Part shown: piece by piece, positions 24,532 to 33,767 of the stretch
Position numbering within the stretch: position 1 is the stretch's first letter
Layout: every line of letters begins with the position of its first letter
Assembly: GCA_033810155.1 (NCBI GenBank)
Contig: JAPXKJ010000008.1
Span: 1-37,547, forward strand
Length of the DNA stretch: 37,547 bases
Source: UBA3907 sp033810155
Lineage (GTDB): Bacteria > Bacillota > Sulfobacillia > Fermentithermobacillales > Fermentithermobacillaceae
Direction of reading: 5' to 3'
The notes under the pieces: model-generated
Told to the model about the DNA's origin: nothing
Databases searched by the model: none
Seen by the model: only the letters and a program-made list of their open reading frames with translations
Program-made: the position numbers and the translations under genes

Positions 24532-26052
24532 ATGACCGTAGCCATAAGCGGCAAGAATATGACCATAGGGGAAATAGTGAGGGTGGCGAAACACGAGGAA
24601 GAGGTAGCGATATTACAAGAAGCTAAAGAACAGATGCTTAAGTCCCATACCCTTATGGGCAAGGCGGTTGAAGATGGGAAAAGAGTATACGGTATCAATA
24701 CAGGGTTTGGCAAGTTCGCCGACACCCCCATATCTTACGATGATCTTGCGAGATTGCAGGAAAACCTAGTCAGAAGTCACGCGGCAGGCGTAGGCCCTTT
24801 GTTTTCTCAAGAAGAAGTGAGGGCTGCTATGCTTCTAAGGGCAAATGCTCTTGCGAGGGGGATGTCTGGTATAAGGGTTGAGGTAGTTGAGACTATAGTA
24901 GACATGCTAAACAAGGGCGTGACCCCGTGCGTACCCGAGAGGGGTTCAGTGGGCGCAAGCGGAGATTTGGCACCTCTGGCGCATATCGCTCTGGTTATCA
25001 TCGGAGAAGGGCATGCTTTTTACCAAGGCGACGTTATGCCTGGGAAAGAGGCTCTGGATAAAGCCGGTATAAGACCGTGCAAACTTGAGGCCAAAGAAGG
25101 TTTGGCCCTTACTAACGGTGTGCAAATGACCAACGGGGTGCTCTCCTTAGTTGTCGATCAAGGCCGGGTATTGGCTAAAGCGGCGGATATAATTGCTTCG
25201 CTCACGGGGCAGGTTTTGCAGGTTATTGTCGATGCTTACGATGATGGGATACTGAATCTGCGTCCCCAAGATGGGGCAAGAGAAGTAGGGAGCAATTTGA
25301 GGACCCTTTTAAAAGGATCTGGGCTATCTACAGTGTCGGGTCAGGTCCGCGTGCAAGACTCTTATGTCTTGCGGTGTATACCGCAAGTTCACGGAGCTGT
25401 TCGCCAGGGATTGAATCACGTTGCAAATATCGTTGAGATAGAGAGCGGTTCCGCCACGGACAACCCGTTAGTCCTTGAAGACGGCAGGATTCTATCTGGC
25501 GGGAATTTCCATGGACAGCCTCTTGCCGTCGCATCTGACTATCTTGGGATTTGCCTTTGCTCGCTGGGTAATATATCAGAGCGGAGGATAGCTAGGATGA
25601 TGGATTCAGTAAAAAGCGGTCTCCCTCCTTTTCTCACAAAAGAAGGTGGTCTGAATTCCGGTCTCATGCTAATCCAGTATACCGCGGCCTCGTTGGTATC
25701 GGAGAACAAGGTTCTCGCCCATCCATCAAGCGTCGATACCGTTCCGACCTCAGCGGATCAAGAAGACCATGTCAGCATGTCGACGATTGCCGCGAGAAAA
25801 GCGCGAGATATTGCCGAAAATGTCTCATATGTGCTCGCCGCAGAATATTTGAGCGCATGTCAAGGCGTGGAGTTCCTTGGGAAAGAAAGACTGTCGCCCG
25901 CCGGCCGTGCAGCCTATGGCGTTTTGAGACAGGAAATACCTTCACTTGAGGAAGACAGGCCTTTGAATCCGGATTTGGAGGCTGCCAGGCGGTTAATAGT
26001 GTCTGGCAAATTGGAGGAGGCAGTCCTTCAAGAGAGCGGCGAGTTATTCTAA
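24532..26052 (+). CDS. hutH: histidine ammonia-lyase
   Basis: A 506-aa enzyme that deaminates L-histidine to urocanate, the first step of histidine catabolism. The self-formed MIO cofactor triad is A142-S143-G144 in GSVGASGDLAPLAH. The N-terminal YGINTGFGKFA and the later SATDNPLV, GGNFHGQP and QEDHVSM segments are diagnostic of the family. Length is normal. SD GGAAGGTGAT precedes the ATG. hutI follows 29 nt after the stop, giving an operon. Urocanase (hutU), the next enzyme, is not found in the window. Confidence 0.96.
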   Translation: MTVAISGKNMTIGEIVRVAKHEEEVAILQEAKEQMLKSHTLMGKAVEDGKRVYGINTGFGKFADTPISYDDLARLQENLVRSHAAGVGPLFSQEEVRAAMLLRANALARGMSGIRVEVVETIVDMLNKGVTPCVPERGSVGASGDLAPLAHIALVIIGEGHAFYQGDVMPGKEALDKAGIRPCKLEAKEGLALTNGVQMTNGVLSLVVDQGRVLAKAADIIASLTGQVLQVIVDAYDDGILNLRPQDGAREVGSNLRTLLKGSGLSTVSGQVRVQDSYVLRCIPQVHGAVRQGLNHVANIVEIESGSATDNPLVLEDGRILSGGNFHGQPLAVASDYLGICLCSLGNISERRIARMMDSVKSGLPPFLTKEGGLNSGLMLIQYTAASLVSENKVLAHPSSVDTVPTSADQEDHVSMSTIAARKARDIAENVSYVLAAEYLSACQGVEFLGKERLSPAGRAAYGVLRQEIPSLEEDRPLNPDLEAARRLIVSGKLEEAVLQESGELF

Positions 26053-26081
26053 CATTAGCGATATGCAAAGGATGAGGTAGG

Positions 26082-27365
26082 ATGAAGAGCAATAGGAAAC
26101 CCGAGGCTGACTTTGCGCTGATAAACATCGGCCAGCTTCTCACCATGGCTCCCGGCGATGGTCCCAAGAGAGGCCAAGATGCAAGGGATCTAGGGGTACT
26201 GGAAAACGCCTTTTTGGCCTCAAGAGATGGCAAGATTGTGGCCCTGGGACCAAATCCATCTCTTCAAAATGAAGTGGATCTCTTGGAGAATGCTAGAGTT
26301 GTGGATGCCGGAAGGAGAGTGGTTGCCCCAGGGTTTGTGGATGCACATACACATCTGGTTTTCGGGGGATGGCGGTACGAAGAATACGCGTTGCGGTGTC
26401 AGGGAGCGTCTTATTTGGAAATTGCTCAACGCGGCGGAGGCATTATGAGTACGGTCAGAGCAACCAGAAATGCGAGCAAAGAAGAGCTACTTGAGAGGTC
26501 TTTGGGCTTTCTAGATGAGATGCTACGCAACGGTACTACCAGCTGCGAGACAAAAAGCGGATACGGACTGGATCTTGAGAACGAACTTAAGCAACTCGAA
26601 GTTGTTAGAGAGTGCAACAGAGTTCACGCAGTGGATTTAGTACCGACTTTTCTCGGTGCCCATGCGATGCCTCCCGAATTCGCTCATAACCGCCAAGGTT
26701 ATATCAAAGAAGTAGTCGGTATGCTTGAACCCGTTAAGGCTGAAAACCTGGCTGAATTTGTGGACGTTTTCTGTGACGTAGGGAATTTCACTATTGATGA
26801 AAGTAGATACATCCTTGAACAGGGTATTTCTCATGGCTTTTCCGCCAAGATCCACGCTGACGAGCTTGAAAACACCGGTGCTACCGAATTGGCGTGCGAA
26901 TTGGGGGCAACTTCGTGCGATCATCTCATAAAGGTGTCTCCTAAAGGGATCGATAGATTGGCTTCCTCAGATACGATTGCAGTCCTTCTTCCCGCAACTT
27001 CCTGCTATCTAGGCGAATTTCCGGGCGCTCCCGGTCGCTTGATGCTCGATAGCGGGGCGTGTGTAGCATTAGGTACGGATTTCAATCCGGGAACATCTAC
27101 TGCCATGTCCATGCCTCTTTGCATGACTTTGGCTTGCTCAACGCTCGGGTTTTCGCCTGAAGAAGCTTTTATTGCTTCTACATGGAACGCTGCGTGGGCT
27201 TCAGGCCTCGGCGGGGTGGTCGGTGGACTAGGTAAAGGATTTTCCATGGACGTTGTGGTATTTGATGCTTTAGATTATAGGGAGATACCCTATAGGTTTG
27301 GTACCAATCTTGTAAATACCGTAATAAAGGGCGGAAAAGTTGTAGTTGAGAGAAACAGGGGTTGA
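26082..27365 (+). CDS. hutI: imidazolonepropionase
   Basis: A 427-aa amidohydrolase that opens 4-imidazolone-5-propanoate to N-formimino-L-glutamate, the third step of histidine degradation. The metal ligands are in VDAHTHLVFGG (H89, H91), with further His in GAHAM and KIHADE and the Asp in ALGTDFNPGT. SETKSGYGLD-like residues (SCETKSGYG) are typical. It starts right after hutH; the ATG overlaps a GAGGTAGG SD region. The product would need formimino transfer to THF or glutamate release by an enzyme encoded elsewhere. Confidence 0.95.
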   Translation: MKSNRKPEADFALINIGQLLTMAPGDGPKRGQDARDLGVLENAFLASRDGKIVALGPNPSLQNEVDLLENARVVDAGRRVVAPGFVDAHTHLVFGGWRYEEYALRCQGASYLEIAQRGGGIMSTVRATRNASKEELLERSLGFLDEMLRNGTTSCETKSGYGLDLENELKQLEVVRECNRVHAVDLVPTFLGAHAMPPEFAHNRQGYIKEVVGMLEPVKAENLAEFVDVFCDVGNFTIDESRYILEQGISHGFSAKIHADELENTGATELACELGATSCDHLIKVSPKGIDRLASSDTIAVLLPATSCYLGEFPGAPGRLMLDSGACVALGTDFNPGTSTAMSMPLCMTLACSTLGFSPEEAFIASTWNAAWASGLGGVVGGLGKGFSMDVVVFDALDYREIPYRFGTNLVNTVIKGGKVVVERNRG

Positions 27366-27385
27366 ATGTGCCCGAAAATGGACCC

Positions 27386-27415
27386 TTGAGGGAAGCACAG
27401 TTTTCAAATTATAAT
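27386..27415 (+). promoter_or_regulatory. predicted promoter upstream of small membrane protein and fhs
   Basis: TTGAGG (27386-27391), 18 bp, TATAAT (27410-27415). The predicted start near 27422 would leave a leader of about 10 nt before TTG 27433. Confidence 0.5.
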
Positions 27416-27432
27416 TGCAGGTGGTGAGCAAG

Positions 27433-27684
27433 TTGAATAAAGACAGAGATGAGCATTTGGAAGGGTCCAGAGAAGGAGATCTGGAGAAGGCCTTTCGCCC
27501 TGCATTTGAGCAATATGAGGAATGGAGAGCTTCGCAGGGGACTCAAGAGCCAGAAGTGAAGCCCAAAGGGAAAAAGGCGAACGAAGAGACCCAGAAGAAG
27601 AAAGGTTGTGGCACCCTAGACATCGTGTTCTTGATCCTTGGGTTCCTTGTGGCCATGTTGTGGCGGGGATGCCAGGCCTCCTAG
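27433..27684 (+). CDS. small single-pass membrane protein, unknown
   Basis: A protein of about 83 aa: a charged N-terminal region with likely coiled or disordered character (EEW, many Lys/Glu), then one hydrophobic helix DIVFLILGFLVAMLWRG near the C-terminus and a Cys-containing tail. I do not recognise the family. TTG 27433 has GGTGGTGAG just upstream; the frame is open to TTG 27415, but that lies in the predicted -10. It sits between hutI and fhs, all in one direction. The topology suggests a tail-anchored protein with its bulk in the cytoplasm. Confidence 0.6.
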   Translation: MNKDRDEHLEGSREGDLEKAFRPAFEQYEEWRASQGTQEPEVKPKGKKANEETQKKKGCGTLDIVFLILGFLVAMLWRGCQAS

Positions 27685-27776
27685 ATTCTTGAGGGTTGTG
27701 AGTTTCCGAGGTGACCAGTTTATGTCAATTATGAGTCGGCAAAGGCTCAGAAACCTAAACAAAAGGGGGAACTTAG

Positions 27777-29477
27777 TTGAAATCAGATATTGAAATTGCT
27801 CAAGAAGCAAACATGTTACCGGTGATTGATATCACAAGAAAGCTTGGGATTCCAGATGACTATGTGGAAAACTATGGCAAGTACAAAGCCAAAATCAGCC
27901 TAGATCTTCTAAACGACCTGAAAGACCGTCCACAGGGGAAGTACATAGTCGTTACGGCCATAACGCCTACTCCATTGGGAGAAGGCAAGACTACGACGGC
28001 CATAGGGCTTGGACAGGCGATGGGCAGACTAGGAAAAAAAGTTGTGAATACTTTAAGACAACCGTCTTTGGGACCGGTTTTTGGGATAAAAGGCGGTGCT
28101 GCAGGCGGCGGCTATTCGCAGTGCGTCCCGATGGAGGATTTTAACCTTCACTTTACAGGAGACACCCACGCAGTTTCTACCGCCCACAATCTTTTGGGAG
28201 CATTTCTAGATGCAAGTCTTCTCCACAAGAACCCTTTGAATATCGATCCGCTTACGATCACATGGCCAAGAGTTCTTGATATTTCTGACAGGTCCCTTCG
28301 CAAGATTGTGATTGGTCTTGGCGGTTCTGAAAACGGTATCCCTAGGGAAACAGGGTTCGATATTGCGGTCGCTTCCGAGGTTATGGCTATATTGGCTCTT
28401 ACAACGGGTCTTAAAGATATTCGTGAAAGGCTTGGACGTATAGTTGTCGGATATACCTATGACAATAAACCTGTTACCGCCGAAGATCTTAGATGCGGTG
28501 GTGCCATGGCTATCCTTATGAAAGATGCCATAAAGCCAAACGTGATCCAGACCCTCGAGAACACGCCTGTATTTGTGCACGCAGGGCCTTTTGCGAACAT
28601 AGCGCATGGAAATTCATCAATTTTGGCAGATATGATGGCAACGAAACTAGCTGATTACACGATTACAGAGGCCGGTTTCGGTGCTGATATCGGAGCCGAG
28701 AAACTGTTCAACATCAAGTGCCGTTACAGCGGCATGAAGGTTGATGCTGCGGTTTTAGTGGCCACGATTAGAGCACTTAAGATGCACGGCGGAGCTTTGA
28801 AAGTTGTTCCCGGCAAACCGCTTGACACCGAGGCACTAGCGAAAGAGGACATGGAAGTGCTGGATAAGGGTTGCGAGAACCTAGACAAGCAGATCGAAAA
28901 CGTACTGATGCATGGAGTTCCGTGTATCGTAGCTATAAACCACTTCCCAACAGATACCGAGAGGGAAATACAGTTTGTTATAGACCGGGCCAAGAAAATG
29001 GGAGCTTCTGCTGCGGTTGTGTCCGACGTCTGGGCAAAAGGTGGAGAAGGCGGCTTAGATCTTGCGCAAGCGGTTATTGATGTTACGGAAAACGAGCCCA
29101 CTAATTTCCACTTCCTATATCCTCTTGACGCTCCGATCAAAGAGAAAATAGAGACCATTGCAACCAAGGTTTATGGGGCCGACGGAGTTGACTATCTGCC
29201 TCTTGCAGAAAGACAGATACGCCGGTACACGAGGTTGGGTTATGACAAACTCCCCATATGCATGGCAAAGACACATCTATCGTTGTCGCATGATCCGAAC
29301 CTCAAAGGGCGTCCGAGGAATTTCCGCGTAACGGTGAGAGAAGTAAGAGCGTCAGTCGGAGCAGGCTTCTTGTATCCTCTGCTTGGCGAGATGAGAACAA
29401 TGCCAGGGCTTCCTTCGAATCCGGCGGGTGCAAACATGGATCTTGACGAGAATGGGAACATTGTAGGTTTGTTCTAA
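27777..29477 (+). CDS. fhs: formate-tetrahydrofolate ligase
   Basis: A 566-aa enzyme that makes 10-formyl-THF from formate, THF and ATP (reversibly), central to acetogenic and purine/amino-acid-fermenting metabolism. The P-loop is TPTPLGEGKTT (64-74). Other family-conserved segments are LRQPSLGPVFGIKGGAAGGG, FNLHFTGD and PLLGEMRTMPGLPSNPAG at the end. TTG 27777 is preceded by AAAAGGGGG with about 7-nt spacing. Downstream of the hut genes it could handle one-carbon units derived from histidine. Confidence 0.97.
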   Translation: MKSDIEIAQEANMLPVIDITRKLGIPDDYVENYGKYKAKISLDLLNDLKDRPQGKYIVVTAITPTPLGEGKTTTAIGLGQAMGRLGKKVVNTLRQPSLGPVFGIKGGAAGGGYSQCVPMEDFNLHFTGDTHAVSTAHNLLGAFLDASLLHKNPLNIDPLTITWPRVLDISDRSLRKIVIGLGGSENGIPRETGFDIAVASEVMAILALTTGLKDIRERLGRIVVGYTYDNKPVTAEDLRCGGAMAILMKDAIKPNVIQTLENTPVFVHAGPFANIAHGNSSILADMMATKLADYTITEAGFGADIGAEKLFNIKCRYSGMKVDAAVLVATIRALKMHGGALKVVPGKPLDTEALAKEDMEVLDKGCENLDKQIENVLMHGVPCIVAINHFPTDTEREIQFVIDRAKKMGASAAVVSDVWAKGGEGGLDLAQAVIDVTENEPTNFHFLYPLDAPIKEKIETIATKVYGADGVDYLPLAERQIRRYTRLGYDKLPICMAKTHLSLSHDPNLKGRPRNFRVTVREVRASVGAGFLYPLLGEMRTMPGLPSNPAGANMDLDENGNIVGLF

Positions 29478-29501
29478 GGGATCAGGTGAAGGTGCTGTTT
29501 T

Positions 29502-29539
29502 CGGGCTGCGTCTCATGCAACTCCCAAAGGCGCAGCCCG
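29502..29539 (+). other. long hairpin after fhs
   Basis: CGGGCTGCG and CGCAGCCCG form a perfect 9-bp stem with a 20-nt loop, 24 bp after the fhs stop. No T-run follows. It could act as an mRNA stabiliser or a weak terminator. Confidence 0.4.
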
Positions 29540-29573
29540 CTGGTTCATACTATTACCAGGGAGAATGATCATC

Positions 29574-30593
29574 TTGAGCAGCATTGCAGATGTTTTGGGC
29601 ATCAAGGTGGGGCACATAAGTGACAGTGAGAGATTGACCGGATTTACGGTAGTCCTATGCGAAAAGGGAGCTACAGGTAGCGTTGTGGTTCTCGGAGGTG
29701 CGCCCGGCACTCGCGAAACGGATTTGATGAGACCTTCCTTTACAGTCAGCAAAGTGCATGGCGTTTTCTTAGCCGGCGGCTCCGCGTTTGGGTTAAACGC
29801 CGCTTCGGGCGTAGTTAGATACCTTGAAGAAAAAGGCGTGGGTTTTGACACCGGAGTTCATAAAGTTCCGATAGTTGCCGGAGCTGTGATTTTTGACCTT
29901 GACATAGGCGATCCTTTAGGACGTCCGACCCCTGATATGGCCTACATTGCATGTGTGAACTCAGAAGAAGGCACCAGTGAATCAGGGAACGTAGGGGCAG
30001 GGACAGGAGCAACTGTGGGCAAATCTATGGGCCCTCAATACAGGATGAAATCCGGATTGGGGAACTCATTAATTAGCGTGCCCGATGGCTTCAAGATAGG
30101 GTGCGTAATAGCAGTAAACGCACTGGGCAACGTGTTTGATTTCAGAACAGGACGTGAGCTTGCGGGGGCATATGACCGGGAATCCAAGCGTTTTGTTGGC
30201 CTTTCTTCGGAACTCCCTCAGAATTCTCCACCAAACATGGATGCGGGAGGACTTTGCGGAAAAAACACGACAATCGGTGTAGTTGCTACAGACGCAGGAT
30301 TAACAAAGGAAGAATGTCATCGCGTGGCGATTATGGCCATGGGGGGATTGGCCAGAACAGTAAGGCCCTGCTTTACGCCTTTTGATGGAGATACCATTTT
30401 TGTTCTTTCTACGGGTGAGCGCGATAAAGAGGGGGTCGTCCCTTCGGGGGAGCTTCGGGCTGCCCTTGTAGCTCAAATAGGTATGGCAGCTCAGGAAGCT
30501 GTCGCTTGGGCGATCATGGACGGTGTGACTTCATGCAAAGGTCTGGCCGGAGTCCCTTCTATGACTGATTTGGGGTTAGAGTTCCAAGGTTAG
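29574..30593 (+). CDS. P1 family peptidase (DmpA/BapA-type)
   Basis: A 339-aa Ntn-hydrolase of the P1 (S58) family, which includes L-aminopeptidase D-Ala-esterase and beta-aminopeptidases. Family-conserved segments are VGHISDSERLTGFTVV, GGAPGTRETDL, FLAGGSAFGLNAA and GNVGAGTGATVGK. The likely self-cleavage/nucleophile site is NTTIGVVATDAG (Thr232 region). These enzymes self-process into two chains. ATG 29565 is possible, but AGGGAG is only 1 nt away; TTG 29574 has 10-nt spacing and is preferred. Substrate unknown, short peptides or amides likely. Confidence 0.87.
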   Translation: MSSIADVLGIKVGHISDSERLTGFTVVLCEKGATGSVVVLGGAPGTRETDLMRPSFTVSKVHGVFLAGGSAFGLNAASGVVRYLEEKGVGFDTGVHKVPIVAGAVIFDLDIGDPLGRPTPDMAYIACVNSEEGTSESGNVGAGTGATVGKSMGPQYRMKSGLGNSLISVPDGFKIGCVIAVNALGNVFDFRTGRELAGAYDRESKRFVGLSSELPQNSPPNMDAGGLCGKNTTIGVVATDAGLTKEECHRVAIMAMGGLARTVRPCFTPFDGDTIFVLSTGERDKEGVVPSGELRAALVAQIGMAAQEAVAWAIMDGVTSCKGLAGVPSMTDLGLEFQG

Positions 30594-30689
30594 TCGGGCT
30601 ATGTAATGTTAGTATTTGCCATTGAGCGTATTAGTGATTTCGAACGACATCCCAAATAGATGGGAGTCGGAACGGAGGCGCATTCAGAA

Positions 30690-31388
30690 ATGAAAATGTC
30701 TACTCGGCAGATTACCTTAGTAGGTATACTTGGAGCAATTACAATTGCATTAGGGTTTATGCCTGTGGGCGGGTTTATACCGGTTCCTACACCCGCCGGG
30801 TCGGCGACCACTATGCACATACCGGCGATTTTGGCAGGCATATTCGAAGGGCCGGTAGCGGGAGGAATTGTAGGCGGGATTTTCGGAGGCTTCAGTTTCT
30901 GGAGAGCTCAAACCGAAGCCAATCCTGTAGCGAAACTCATGTTTACCAATCCGGTTGTGGCATTTGTACCTCGTATTCTCATTGGAGTCTCATCTCATTA
31001 CGTCTATTCAATGGCCAAAGGCAAGAAGGGGCAGGTCGCCCTCATGTCAGTGACAGGAATTGCATTGGCGCACACAGGATATTGGGCTTTCGAAGATAAA
31101 TCGCAGGTTTTCCGTTGGGCAGCAGCGGTGTTGTTTGGCGCCGCGAGCTGCGCTTTGATTTATCTCATCAATAAAAGAAGCAGCGTACCTGGTCCTGCTC
31201 TTGCAGCGGTGGCAGGCAGCCTTACGAATACTATAGGGGTCATGGGGTTGTGCGTGGCCTTCAAGTACATCCCAGTAGAAGCCGCTGCAGCTATAGGCGT
31301 TATGCATGGGATTCCGGAGGCATTAGTGGCAATGATACTTACAGATTTGATATATCGAAGCACAAAGTTCATGCGAGACAAGCGGTAG
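30690..31388 (+). CDS. ECF transporter S component
   Basis: A 232-aa membrane protein with about six helices, matching substrate-binding S components of energy-coupling factor vitamin importers: TLVGILGAITIALGFMPVGG, PTPAGSATTMHIPAILAG and PVAGGIVGGIFGG at the N-terminal half. ATG 30690 has CGGAGG 11 nt upstream; the frame is open from 30660. The EcfA/EcfT partners are not in the window and would be shared. coaX (pantothenate kinase) follows after about 65 nt, so pantothenate (PanT-like) is a reasonable guess, but by context only. Confidence 0.8.
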   Translation: MKMSTRQITLVGILGAITIALGFMPVGGFIPVPTPAGSATTMHIPAILAGIFEGPVAGGIVGGIFGGFSFWRAQTEANPVAKLMFTNPVVAFVPRILIGVSSHYVYSMAKGKKGQVALMSVTGIALAHTGYWAFEDKSQVFRWAAAVLFGAASCALIYLINKRSSVPGPALAAVAGSLTNTIGVMGLCVAFKYIPVEAAAAIGVMHGIPEALVAMILTDLIYRSTKFMRDKR

Positions 31389-31454
31389 ATTAGAAAAACA
31401 AGGCTTAAGGAACCTGGTTTTTGGGGTCTATGCTGAAGCGGGAGGGCTTTGCCG

Positions 31455-32219
31455 ATGATTTTTGCTGTAGATGTGGGCAACACTCATATAGTCATAGGGC
31501 TTATTCACGAGGGTGATATAAGGAATAACTGGCGAATTTGTAGCGATAGAAGAAAGACAGAAGATGAATACGGACATATTTTTCAATTCCTTTTAGATCG
31601 TGCAGGCGTTTCAAAAGAATGTCTCAGCGGTGGGATCATCGCCTCTGTGGTTCCGCCCTTGACTCCTGTACTTCAAAAAACCATGGACATATACCTTAGA
31701 ATAGACCCCCTTGTAGTTGGTCCGGGGACTAAGACCGGAATCAACATAAAGTACGAGAACCCGAAAGAGGTCGGCCCGGATCGAATAGCCAATGCCGTCG
31801 CTGCCTATAACAAATATGGCGGACCGGTGATTGTAGTCGATTTTGGCACAGCAACTACATTTGACGCCATATCCAAAGATGCAGAATACCTTGGTGGGGC
31901 TATTGCACCCGGAATCATGACAGCAACCGACGCCTTGTTCGAAAAGGCTGCTCGACTGCCACGTATAGAACTTATTAGGCCTTCACATGCGGTAGGAAAG
32001 ACTACAGTAGAGAGTATGCAAGCGGGGGTTATCTTCGGTTTCGCAGGACAGACAGACGGATTGGTGAGAAGGATAGCAGCTGAGATAGGCAGCGTTAACC
32101 AAGTAGTAGCTACGGGAGGTCAGGCTCAGCTGGTTGCTTCTGAATCTGAGACTATCACAGTCGTAGATCCAACTTTGACACTAGAAGGGCTCGACATAAT
32201 ATACCATAAAAACCAGTAG
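31455..32219 (+). CDS. coaX: type III pantothenate kinase
   Basis: A 254-aa ASKHA-fold kinase that phosphorylates pantothenate, the first step of coenzyme A synthesis. Diagnostic motifs are AVDVGNTHIVIGL (phosphate 1), GPGTKTGINIKYENPKEVGPDRIANAVAA, VDFGTATTFD (phosphate 2) and GGAIAPGI. ATG 31455 has GGAGGG 8 nt upstream; TTG 31449 is the alternative. It follows the ECF S component. A strong hairpin overlaps the stop. Type III kinases are monovalent-cation dependent and insensitive to CoA feedback, as known for the family. Confidence 0.95.
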   Translation: MIFAVDVGNTHIVIGLIHEGDIRNNWRICSDRRKTEDEYGHIFQFLLDRAGVSKECLSGGIIASVVPPLTPVLQKTMDIYLRIDPLVVGPGTKTGINIKYENPKEVGPDRIANAVAAYNKYGGPVIVVDFGTATTFDAISKDAEYLGGAIAPGIMTATDALFEKAARLPRIELIRPSHAVGKTTVESMQAGVIFGFAGQTDGLVRRIAAEIGSVNQVVATGGQAQLVASESETITVVDPTLTLEGLDIIYHKNQ

Positions 32220-32243
32220 AAGCAGGGGCTGTCCCCTGCTTCT
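32218..32243 (+). terminator. hairpin/terminator at the end of coaX
   Basis: AGAAGCAGGGG and CCCCTGCTTCT form a perfect 11-bp stem with a CTGT loop, overlapping the coaX stop codon. Only a weak T-rich tail (AATTCCTCTT) follows. Confidence 0.6.
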
Positions 32244-32363
32244 AATTCCTCTTGCGGTGCATGTACCTGACCGGCTGCACGTGTTTTATGCCTTGCGCTC
32301 GGGGATGTTCGTAGAGGATTTGCCCGAGCAGGGTAGAATGTAGCGATCAGGGAGGGACCTATT

Positions 32364-33752
32364 ATGTACAAACCACATCAAGTAAATCCCCAGATATTCA
32401 GGGAGTATGACATACGCGGTGTTGTAGGCGAAGATCTAACCGAAAGCACCGTTTACCTCATAGGACGTGCCTACGGAACATTTCTTAGGCAGGAAAACAT
32501 CTTCACGGCCGTTTTGGGTAGAGACCCCCGACTATCCTCTTATGCTTATTCCAGGGCCATTTGCCAGGCTCTTATGGACAGTGGAGTGAGTGTTTTGGAT
32601 ATAGGTATGGCGACAACACCTCTTTTTTATTTTGCCAGGGCAAAATACGGTATAGAAGGCGGAGTGATGGTAACCGGCAGTCACAACCCGCCTGAGTTCA
32701 ACGGATTCAAACTTGGGTTTGGTCCGGACACGCTGTACGGTGAGGAAATCAAAAACATCTACGAGATTATTCAATCAGGTGAGTTTGAATGCGGCTCGGG
32801 ACAGTTAACGGAAAAAGATCCCCTACCGGATTATGTAGACGATATTGCCAATCGCATTACGCTTGGTCCAAAAGAGGTACGTTGTGTCGTAGATGCGGGC
32901 AATGGCGCCTCGGGCCCGGTTGTCGAGGCTGTTTTTGACCGTTTGGGAGTGAAATACCGCGGACTTTTTCTTGAGCCTGATGGCACGTTCCCAAACCATC
33001 ACCCAGATCCTACGCAACAAAAAAACCTTCGCGCCCTTATCGAGGCAGTTAAGGAGACCGAAGCCGACGTAGGCATAGGGTTTGATGGTGACGGAGACAG
33101 AATAGGTGTTGTCGACGAATTGGGTAATCCTCTGTGGGGAGATCAGCTTCAAGCAGTGTTTTGGAGCGAGATTCTGCCTAAGCATCCAGGGGCTCTTGCC
33201 CTCATTGAAGTCAAGTGCTCTCAGGCTCTTTTTGATGTGGTGGAAAAACTAGGAGGCATACCTGAGTTTACGCAAGCGGGTCATTCTTTGATTAAGGCGC
33301 GGATGCGGCAAACCGGCGCTCTCTTTGCCGGGGAAATGTCTGGCCACATGTTCTTCAAAGATGAATACTACGGTTTCGATGACGCTATCTATGCTGCAGC
33401 CAGGCTGCTCAGGCTGCTGTCTAATTCCGAGAAGAGGTTGAGCGATTTTGTCAAAGGTATGCCTCGGTACTACTCAACCCCTGAGGTGCGTGTGTTTTGC
33501 CCTGATGATGATAAGTTCAATGTAGTGGAGGATCTTATAAGAGATCTTGGGAAGGAGTACGAGATAATAACTGTAGACGGAGCAAGGATTGTCTTTCCCG
33601 GAGGATGGGGGTTAGTAAGAGTCTCAAATACTCAACCTGCCCTCGTGTTAAGAGCGGAGGCTAGCACTTGTGAGCAATTGGAAAGCATAAAGCGAGTAAT
33701 TGAGGGAAAACTGAGCGAGCATCCTACTGTAGGCGTGATAGAATGGGAGTGA
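32364..33752 (+). CDS. manB: phosphomannomutase/phosphoglucomutase
   Basis: A 462-aa alpha-D-phosphohexomutase that interconverts 1- and 6-phosphates of mannose or glucose for sugar-nucleotide supply. The phosphoserine is S106 in VTGSHNPPEFNG, the Mg site is GFDGDGDRIG (D241, D243, D245), and GEMSGHMFFKDEYYGFDDAIYA is the sugar-specificity loop with Glu-Met-Ser-Gly-His of the PMM/PGM group. The C-terminal phosphate-binding loop contains RVSNTQPALVLRAEA. GGGAGGG precedes the ATG. Which sugar is preferred cannot be read with certainty. Confidence 0.93.
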   Translation: MYKPHQVNPQIFREYDIRGVVGEDLTESTVYLIGRAYGTFLRQENIFTAVLGRDPRLSSYAYSRAICQALMDSGVSVLDIGMATTPLFYFARAKYGIEGGVMVTGSHNPPEFNGFKLGFGPDTLYGEEIKNIYEIIQSGEFECGSGQLTEKDPLPDYVDDIANRITLGPKEVRCVVDAGNGASGPVVEAVFDRLGVKYRGLFLEPDGTFPNHHPDPTQQKNLRALIEAVKETEADVGIGFDGDGDRIGVVDELGNPLWGDQLQAVFWSEILPKHPGALALIEVKCSQALFDVVEKLGGIPEFTQAGHSLIKARMRQTGALFAGEMSGHMFFKDEYYGFDDAIYAAARLLRLLSNSEKRLSDFVKGMPRYYSTPEVRVFCPDDDKFNVVEDLIRDLGKEYEIITVDGARIVFPGGWGLVRVSNTQPALVLRAEASTCEQLESIKRVIEGKLSEHPTVGVIEWE

Positions 33753-33767
33753 AGGGGGTAGGCGCCT

